Assembly (NCBI RefSeq): GCF_905220415.1
Contig: NC_059553.1
Span: 7,092,501-7,156,500 of the forward strand
Origin: Colias croceus
Lineage: Eukaryota > Arthropoda > Insecta > Lepidoptera > Pieridae
Direction: 5' to 3'
DNA length: 64,000 nucleotides
Part shown: piece by piece, positions 58,570 to 64,000 of the stretch
Position numbering within the stretch: position 1 is the first letter of the stretch
Layout: every line of letters begins with the position of its first letter
The notes under the pieces: model-generated
Seen by the model: only the letters and a program-made list of their open reading frames with translations
Database searches by the model: none
What the model was told of the DNA's origin: nothing
Translations under genes and position numbers: made by a program

Positions 58570-59574
58570 ATGAATATATGTAGTAAGTGTAACAAGCAAG
58601 TTAAGATAAACGATCTTAAAATTTGTTCCAAGTGCAATTCTACGTACCATTTCCAGTGCCTGGGCATTCCTGCAGATAACTTTTCTAAAGAATCGAAATC
58701 CTACAAGGCCAATTGGAAGTGCTCAGAGTGTAAATCTACAGACAAACGGGGTGGTAACTCCAATTCTCCTCACCGTCCAGTAGGACCGATCTCACCTGCT
58801 GCTGATTGCGAAGACCTCAAACAGTACATCGACAAAAAACTCGACGAATCTTTATCGCGTCTTCTCAGAGATATAAGGCGAGATTTTGCTGAGGAAAACT
58901 CTGGCACACGCAGTATAATACAGGAGCTCGCAGATAGTGTAAATTTCATGTCATCGAAGTGCGACGAGCTCAAAGCTGACCTGGACGTAAAGACCAAGAA
59001 GATAGGAAATTTGGAATTGGAGAACTCTTCATTACGATCACAAGTAACTGATTTGAGCGCTAAGCTGAATCAACTTGAACAACAATCGAGAGATTGTAAC
59101 CTAGAAATTCAGAACGTTCCAGAATTTAAAGCAGAAAACCTTAAAACAACTATCCAGCAGCTTGTTGCTACAGTGGGCTGCGTGCTACCGGAAAACGAGT
59201 TGATAAACTATCATCGTGTTGCAAAAATTAACCAAACATCAAACCGACCTAGATCGATTATAGTCAAACTTCCCAGTCTTCTGGTTCGGGATAAAATACT
59301 TGCAGCCGTTAAGACGTTCAACAGGACTCATCAGGACAATAAACTTAACTCATCTCATTTGGGCATCGCCGGGGAACAGAAACCTGTGTACGTTTGTGAA
59401 CATCTATCACCTACAAACAAACAATTACACGCAGCGGCTCGTAAAGTGTCCAAGGACAAAAACGTTCAATTTGTATGGGTTAGAAACGGCCGTATTCATA
59501 TGAGGAAGGACATAACGTCAAAAAGCTTTGTGGTTAAGGATTTAGACTTTCTGAATTCCCTTAAATTCGATTAG
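58570..59574 (+). CDS. LINE ORF1 protein (PHD-like finger and coiled coil)
   Basis: The product is 334 residues and intact. The N-terminus has a PHD-type cysteine pattern (CSKC, CSKCNSTYHFQCLGI, WKCSEC). A long coiled-coil-type stretch follows (about 120-200: LKADLDVKTKKIGNLELENS), then a basic nucleic-acid-binding part (VRDKILAAVKTFNRTHQD, VWVRNGRIHMRKD). This layout is that of ORF1 of CR1/Jockey-type LINEs, where it binds the element RNA. It sits 11 bp upstream of ORF2. Confidence 0.82.
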   Translation: MNICSKCNKQVKINDLKICSKCNSTYHFQCLGIPADNFSKESKSYKANWKCSECKSTDKRGGNSNSPHRPVGPISPAADCEDLKQYIDKKLDESLSRLLRDIRRDFAEENSGTRSIIQELADSVNFMSSKCDELKADLDVKTKKIGNLELENSSLRSQVTDLSAKLNQLEQQSRDCNLEIQNVPEFKAENLKTTIQQLVATVGCVLPENELINYHRVAKINQTSNRPRSIIVKLPSLLVRDKILAAVKTFNRTHQDNKLNSSHLGIAGEQKPVYVCEHLSPTNKQLHAAARKVSKDKNVQFVWVRNGRIHMRKDITSKSFVVKDLDFLNSLKFD

Positions 59575-59585
59575 TTTTTTGCTGA

Positions 59586-60581
59586 ATGGTTATAAACGAT
59601 TGTACTAAAATTAAAATTACATACCAAAATGTAAGAGGTCTTCGGACTAAAACAGAAGAACTTTTTACAAATGTTTTAAAACAAAATGCCGATATTGTTA
59701 TTTTTACGGAGACTTGGCTGAATGACTCGGTTTTCGATCGCGAACTTTTTGACAATAGATACACGGTATTCAGAAGGGACCGAAGCTCCTCTGATTCTAA
59801 GAAAATCTCTGGAGGTGGTGTACTTGTAGCTGTCCTAAATAAGTTCCAGCCAATTCGTAAGCTGCAATGGGAATCCTCAACCGAAGACCTATGGCTAGCT
59901 GTTAAGCTGAAACAAGGCAATTCCATCGTCCCCCTATTTATTTGCGCAGTATACCTCCCTCCTCCTATCTCTTTAAATAATTTAAAAATCTTCACCACAA
60001 ACTTAAACGATATTGTTCAGCATAAACTACCGAAGAAATCGGTGATCTTGTTGGCGGGTGATTTTAATCTGCCTCACATCCAATGGAAATTAGATACAAA
60101 CAAAGATCTAGTCCCTATCTGCTTGTCAAATCCAATCGACAATCTGCTAATTGACACCCTTTCATTCAATAGTCTCCACCAAATAAATCCTGTCACAAAC
60201 ATTAATTACCGCACGCTAGATCTTATTGTCACTAACGCAAAAGACTCATCTTAAGTTATGATCAATCCATTCCCCCTTGTAAAAATTGATAATCATCACC
60301 CTCCTTTAGACATACATATAAAACTTAAAAATTACAAACCACCCAAAATTAATAAGTTTCCTAGCCTCAATTTTTCTAAGGCAGACTACAATAAAATCAA
60401 AGAGGAATTAGATAAAATACGTTGGGATAGCTATTTTGAATCTAAACAAACAGTAGACGAAACAGTTGATACATTCTATAGTATTATAACTCCCATAATA
60501 ACACAATACACGCCCTTACGACCAAAAAATAACAAGAACTATCCCTTTTGGTTCAGTTGGATCTATTTCGTGATGTGGTAG
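59586..60581 (+). pseudogene. LINE ORF2, endonuclease part only; reverse transcriptase missing
   Basis: The first 222 codons are an apurinic-type (EEP) endonuclease: KITYQNVRGLRTKTEEL, FTETWLND, GGGVLVAVL, LAGDFNLPHIQW and YRTLDLIVTN. A TAA stop at 60252-60254 breaks the frame, which then continues in phase (VKIDNHHPPLD) to 60578. After that the similarity ends and no reverse transcriptase motif follows, since unrelated sequence and the minisatellite begin. The element cannot copy itself. Loss at the 3' side is unusual because LINE copies are mostly cut at the 5' side. Confidence 0.85.
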
Positions 60582-60599
60582 GTGAACAATGAGGTGTTT

Positions 60600-60856
60600 T
60601 GAATAAGAATAATTCGAATAACGAATTACACACGAAAAAAGAAAATAGCTGAGGCTTCTATTGTAAGAAAAATGAGTGTAGTACAGTTAGTTACCCCACT
60701 ATTTTATCCAATTTCAATTTTGTTTTAAGTTTCACGTTCTAAAGAACGTGTCACGTGAGTTACAACTCAAAAAAATATGGGCCTTAGAAAAAAAAACTTT
60801 CAGAAAATATTACACAGAATAAAGTGAGTGTTATAAAAAAGTTTTCAAGGTAAAGA
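60600..60856. other. Junction between truncated LINE and minisatellite
   Basis: AT-rich sequence without gene. It includes TTCACGTTCTAAAGAACGTG, a small palindrome around AAGAACGTGTCACGTG, and A-rich runs. It could hold the deletion scar of the LINE. Confidence 0.4.
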
Positions 60857-62425
60857 AGATGCCATCGCAAATGCGTTCGCAAGCGCGTTCGCAAGCGCGT
60901 TCGCAAGCGCGTTCGCAAGCGCATTGCAAGCGCGTTCGCAAGCGCGTTCGCAAGCGCGTTCGCAAGAGCGTTCGCATGCGCGTACGCAGGCGCGTTCGCA
61001 AGCGCGTTCGCAGGCGCGTTCGTAAGCGCGTTCGCAAGCGCGTTCGCAAGCGCGTTCGCAAGCGCGTTCGCAAGCGCGTTCGCAAGCGCGTTCGCAAGCG
61101 CGTTCGCAAGCGCGTTCGCAAGCGCGTTCGCAAGCGCGTTCGCAAGCGCGTTCGCAAGCGCGTTCGCAAGCGCGTTCGCAAGCGCGTTCGCATGCGCGTT
61201 CGCAGGCGCGTTCGCAGGCGCGTTCGTAGGCGCGTTCGCAGGCGCGTTCGCAGGCGCGTTCGCAGGCGCGTTCGCAGGCGCGTTCGCAGGCGCGTTCGCA
61301 AGCGCGTTCGCAAGCGCGTTCGCAAGCGCGTTCGCAAGCGCGTTCGCAAGCGCGTTCGCAAGGGCGTTCGTAGGCGCGTTCGCAGGCGCGTTCGCAGGCG
61401 CGTTCGCAGGCGCGTTCGCAGGCGCGTTCGCAGGCGCGTTCGGAGGCGCGTTCGCAGGCGCGTTCGCAGGCGCGTTCGCAGGCGCGTTCGCAGGCGCGTT
61501 CGCAGGCGCGTTCGCAGGCGCGTTCGCAGGCGCGTTCGCAGGCGCGTTCGCAGGCGCGTTCGCAGGCGCGTTCGCAGGCGCGTTCGCAGGCGCGTTCGCA
61601 GGCGCGTTCGCAGGCGCGTTCGCAGGCGCGTTCGCAGGCGCGTTCGCAGGCGCGTTCGCAGGCGCGTTCGCAGGCGCGTTCGCAGGCGCGTTCGCAGGCG
61701 CGTTCGCAGGCGCGTTCGCGGGCGCGTTCGCGGGCGCGTTCGCGGGCGCGTTCGCAAGCGCGTTCGCAAGCGCGTTCGCAAGCGCGTTCGCAAGCGCGTT
61801 CGCAAGCGCGTTCGCAGGCGCGTTCGCAGGCGCGTTCGCAGGCGCGTTCGCAGGCGCGTTCGCAGGCGCGTTCGCAGGCGCGTTCGCAGGCGCGTTCGCA
61901 GGCGCGTTCGCAGGCGCGTTCGCAGGCGCGTTCGCAGGCGCGTTCGCAGGCGCGTTCGCAGGCGCGTTCGCAGGCGCGTTCGCAGGCGCGTTCGCAGGCG
62001 CGTTCGCAGGCGCGTTCGCAGGCGCGTTCGCAGGCGCGTTCGCAGGCGCGTTCGCAGGCGCGTTCGCGCAGGCGCGTTCGCAGGCGCGTTCGCAGGCGCG
62101 TTCGCAGGCGCGTTCGCAGGCGCGTTCGCAGGCGCGTTCGCAGGCGCGTTCGCAGGCGCGTTCGCAGGCGCGTTCGCAGGCGCGTTCGCAGGCGCGTTCG
62201 CAAGCGCGTTCGCAAATGCCTACGCAAATGCCTTCGCAAATGCCCTTGCAAATGCCCTCGCAAATGCCCTCGCAAATGCCTTCGCAAATGCCCTCGCAAA
62301 TGCCTTCGCAAATGCCCTCGCAAATGCCTTCGCAAATGCCCTCGCAAATGCCTTCGCAAATGCCCTCGCAAATGCCTTCGCAAATGCCTTCGCAAATGCC
62401 TTCGCAAATGCCTTCGCAAATGTGC
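60857..62425. repeat. Minisatellite, 12-bp unit GCGCGTTCGCAG/A, about 130 copies
   Basis: Nearly uninterrupted tandem units. Variants are sorted into blocks: GCAAGCGCGTTC units (about 60870-61190), GCAGGC (61195-61295), GCAAGC (61296-61360), GCAGGC (61370-61717), three GCGGGC (61718-61750), GCAAGC (61751-61805), GCAGGC (61810-62200), and AAATGCCTTCGC/AAATGCCCTCGC at the end (62208-62420). One 2-bp insertion (about 62067) shifts the phase. Because 12 is a multiple of 3, very long open frames arise on both strands, and they are not genes. CpG density is far above the rest of the window. Confidence 0.97.
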
Positions 62426-62464
62426 CGTGCCACCGGCATTTGAGGTTCGAAGACCTGGATATGT

Positions 62465-63130
62465 CTTTGGGTACATACAGTTGCTAGTTACATATTATTT
62501 TTTTATTGTTGCCCCACCTTGAGCCCATGGCTAGCTACGCCCATGACTGTAAACTGTAAAGCAAAAAACCGGCCAAGTGCGAGTCGGACTCGCGCTCCGA
62601 ACCTATTTTTTATATTGTTGTAACTTTGAAAATATATGTTTCTAGCAATTTTTTATTTATCTGTGTTATAAGACGTTACTTTTACCAAATTTAGAGGCTC
62701 TGTGTTCATGAGAAGTACCCTGTAGGTTTAGAGTCCCATGCGAATGTCGAAATTTTCGAAAATTTACAGCATTTACGACTGTATCTTTTGATGCGTTGGC
62801 TTGTGAGTTTGACTTTTTTACAGCATCAAGGGACCGAAGACTTGAGTATTCGATATAAATTTCAGCTTGATACCAAAAACAAAAACATGACAGGATCAAT
62901 ATATTATGAAACCTTAGATCATTAAGTAATGAAATAGCATTTCAAATTCACGACAAATCTAATGAAAATATTTCAGTAGCCTATTTTTTGTCATTTTTGA
63001 AGCCTAATTTTTTTTGGTAATACATCCGTAGGAAACTTATAGCATCTAAGGTTAGACAACCAATCAGAGCCACGCTTGAGGCGTGGCACGAAAATTCGCG
63101 ATGCACGTGAGTCTGACGTTGCAGCAAAAT
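62465..63130. other. Repeat-derived sequence between minisatellite and hAT end
   Basis: It holds AAAACCGGCCAAGTGCGAGT (62567-62586), a known dispersed repeat end also seen inverted at 43970-44015. The following 500 bp (CATGAGAAGTACCCTG, CGAATGTCGAAATTTTCG) look like the body of that repeat. No coding signal. Confidence 0.45.
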
Positions 63131-63489
63131 ATAAATAATACTTTATATTTTAATATTTTGGTCGGAACCGGGAGAACCGGGTTTCAAGCTATTCAGACCC
63201 GGTTCTCAAGATCTTCAAAAAACCCGGGTTTACCCGGGTTTTTCGGAACCGGGTAAACCCGGGTGCATGCCCTATACTTAGCCATCTGTTCATATGAACA
63301 ATAATCCCGGTATATAAATATGGTCTCAGATTTTCATCCGTTAACATGATGAGGAATCAATATGTAAACTGGAGATTTTTTTTATTTAATTGATTAAAAA
63401 AAAACACAAAAAAATTATTGTAAAAATTTGTTGTAATCTATAATGGAATCGATAGAACCATCAATATAATTTAATGTTTGAAGATGATT

Positions 63490-63850
63490 TTATGCAAATG
63501 CTGGCCGCGGCTCAGGTTTTGATGGCCCATTCGAAGGCCCAATTTCGGCACACTCTCTACAACATATCGGCCGGTATATCACGAAAAAATGCTTCAATAT
63601 TGGCTCCCAGTGCGTCAATCGTTGCTGGTTTATCCCTGTAGGCATAAAAAATAGTCCAAAGGCGTTTGATTACACGATATAGGCGGCCAATCGACGGGCC
63701 CAAAACGTGAGATAAAATGTTCGCCGAAGGCGGCTCTCAATTGGGCTATTGTTTCGCGTGCCGTGTGGCATGTGGCACCGTCTTTTTGAAATCAAATGTG
63801 AGGCATGTCCAATTCTTCAATTTTGCCTTGCCTTCCTCGATAAATGGGCT
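63490..63850 (-). pseudogene. Transposase relic of the Tc1/mariner (IS630) type
   Basis: On the - strand, broken frames read KDGATCHTARETIAQLRAAF, then GPVDWPPISC and TPLDYF, and further on EIGxRMGHQN-like remains. The GATCHTA and WPPxSxDxTPLDYF patterns are those of the second and third catalytic regions of DDE transposases of this group. Several stops and substitutions make it inactive. Only the C-terminal third is present. Confidence 0.7.
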
Positions 63851-63902
63851 ATCTAACACCGAAATAATATTTGAAATCGGACCAGTTGTTCTCGAGATTA
63901 TC

Positions 63903-64000
63903 AATTAATCAATCAATCAATCAGTCAGTCAGTCAGTCAGTCAGTCAGTCAGTCAGTCAGTCAGTCAGTCAGCCAGTCAATCAATCAATCTATCAATCAA
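63903..64000. repeat. Tetranucleotide microsatellite (TCAA)n(TCAG)n(TCAA)n
   Basis: About 24 tandem units with sorted variants, running to the window edge. It directly follows a piece of the dispersed repeat CCTTCCTCGATAAATGGGCT (63829-63848). Confidence 0.9.

Larger units (their letters stand above)
57514..63274. mobile_element. hAT-like compound element with 8-bp target duplication
   Basis: The 11-bp perfect inverted ends TAGGGCATGCA are flanked on both sides by TACTTAGC (57506-57513 and 63275-63282). Both sub-terminal parts are packed with AACCCGGTT/GAACCGGG words (57525-57603 and 63166-63262). An 8-bp duplication and TAGGG ends are typical of hAT elements. Between the ends lie a small TIR element, a 3'-truncated LINE, a large minisatellite and other repeat pieces. 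No hAT transposase was seen. It sits in the FEM1B intron after exon 5. Confidence 0.85.

Noticed and set aside
60857..62425. CRISPR-like array
   Set aside because: The units are contiguous 12-mers without spacers, and the genome is clearly eukaryotic.
60784..62487. Open frames of 324-551 codons on both strands with Arg-, Ala/Asn- and Cys/Glu-rich repeats
   Set aside because: They exist only because a 12-bp tandem unit is a multiple of three and contains no stop in several frames. They overlap on both strands and have no flanking gene structure.

Overview
The window reads as nuclear DNA of a moth or butterfly. It is AT-rich, the genes have short exons with GT-AG introns, and the repeats are of lepidopteran type: Helitron-like tails ending in CTAGT (compatible with the Lep1 group), tRNA-headed SINEs including one with a (TGA)n tail, and a short TTAGG run. 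There is no bacterial or organellar signal. The order and species cannot be fixed from sequence reading alone.

Five host-type protein genes are supported. Two are intronless BTB/POZ genes (3587-4450 and 15280-16164) that form a dispersed direct duplication. The other three are conserved eukaryotic genes whose exons I could splice in frame by hand: TATDN1 (TatD-family metal nuclease, + strand, 29799-33231, 6 exons, 304 codons), TMEM214 (ER membrane protein, - strand, 36453-48876, 10 exons, 662 codons) and the 5' part of FEM1B (CUL2 ubiquitin-ligase substrate receptor, + strand, 49512-56969, 5 exons, 282 codons, with the rest beyond the window). TMEM214 and FEM1B are head to head with 635 bp between start codons, so they probably share a promoter region. 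The three genes act in different pathways, and nothing in the sequence suggests a joint function beyond the shared promoter of the last two.

Layout. 1-3470: repeats, including a fold-back element with a second TIR element inside. 3470-4985: first BTB copy. 5000-13330: mostly non-coding, with an 1840-bp TTA-target element that itself carries a 395-bp element, Helitron fragments and a possible orphan first exon at 11429. 13331-15127: a P-element-like transposon with a THAP start and spliceable exons. 15186-18795: second BTB copy, interrupted by two insertions that are absent from the first copy. 19528-27178: a decayed Ty3/Gypsy element on the - strand with three other elements inserted into it, one a fold-back with a 9-bp target duplication that splits its LTR. 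27284-28727: a second copy of the TTA-target element. 29799-33231: TATDN1. 35300-48876: TMEM214, whose 5.7-kb intron 7 is full of nested elements. 49512-56969: FEM1B exons 1-5. 57514-63274: a 5.76-kb hAT-like unit with an 8-bp target duplication that encloses a small TIR element, a LINE lacking its reverse transcriptase and a 1.57-kb minisatellite of a 12-bp unit. 63490-64000: a transposase relic and a tetranucleotide repeat.

The most notable structure is not a gene system but the nesting of mobile elements, much of which can be proved inside the window by paired filled and empty sites. The strongest candidates for something not yet described are the hAT-like unit with its LINE and minisatellite cargo, the P-like element next to BTB copy 2, and the BTB pair whose N-terminal halves have diverged while the BTB-BACK halves are nearly identical.
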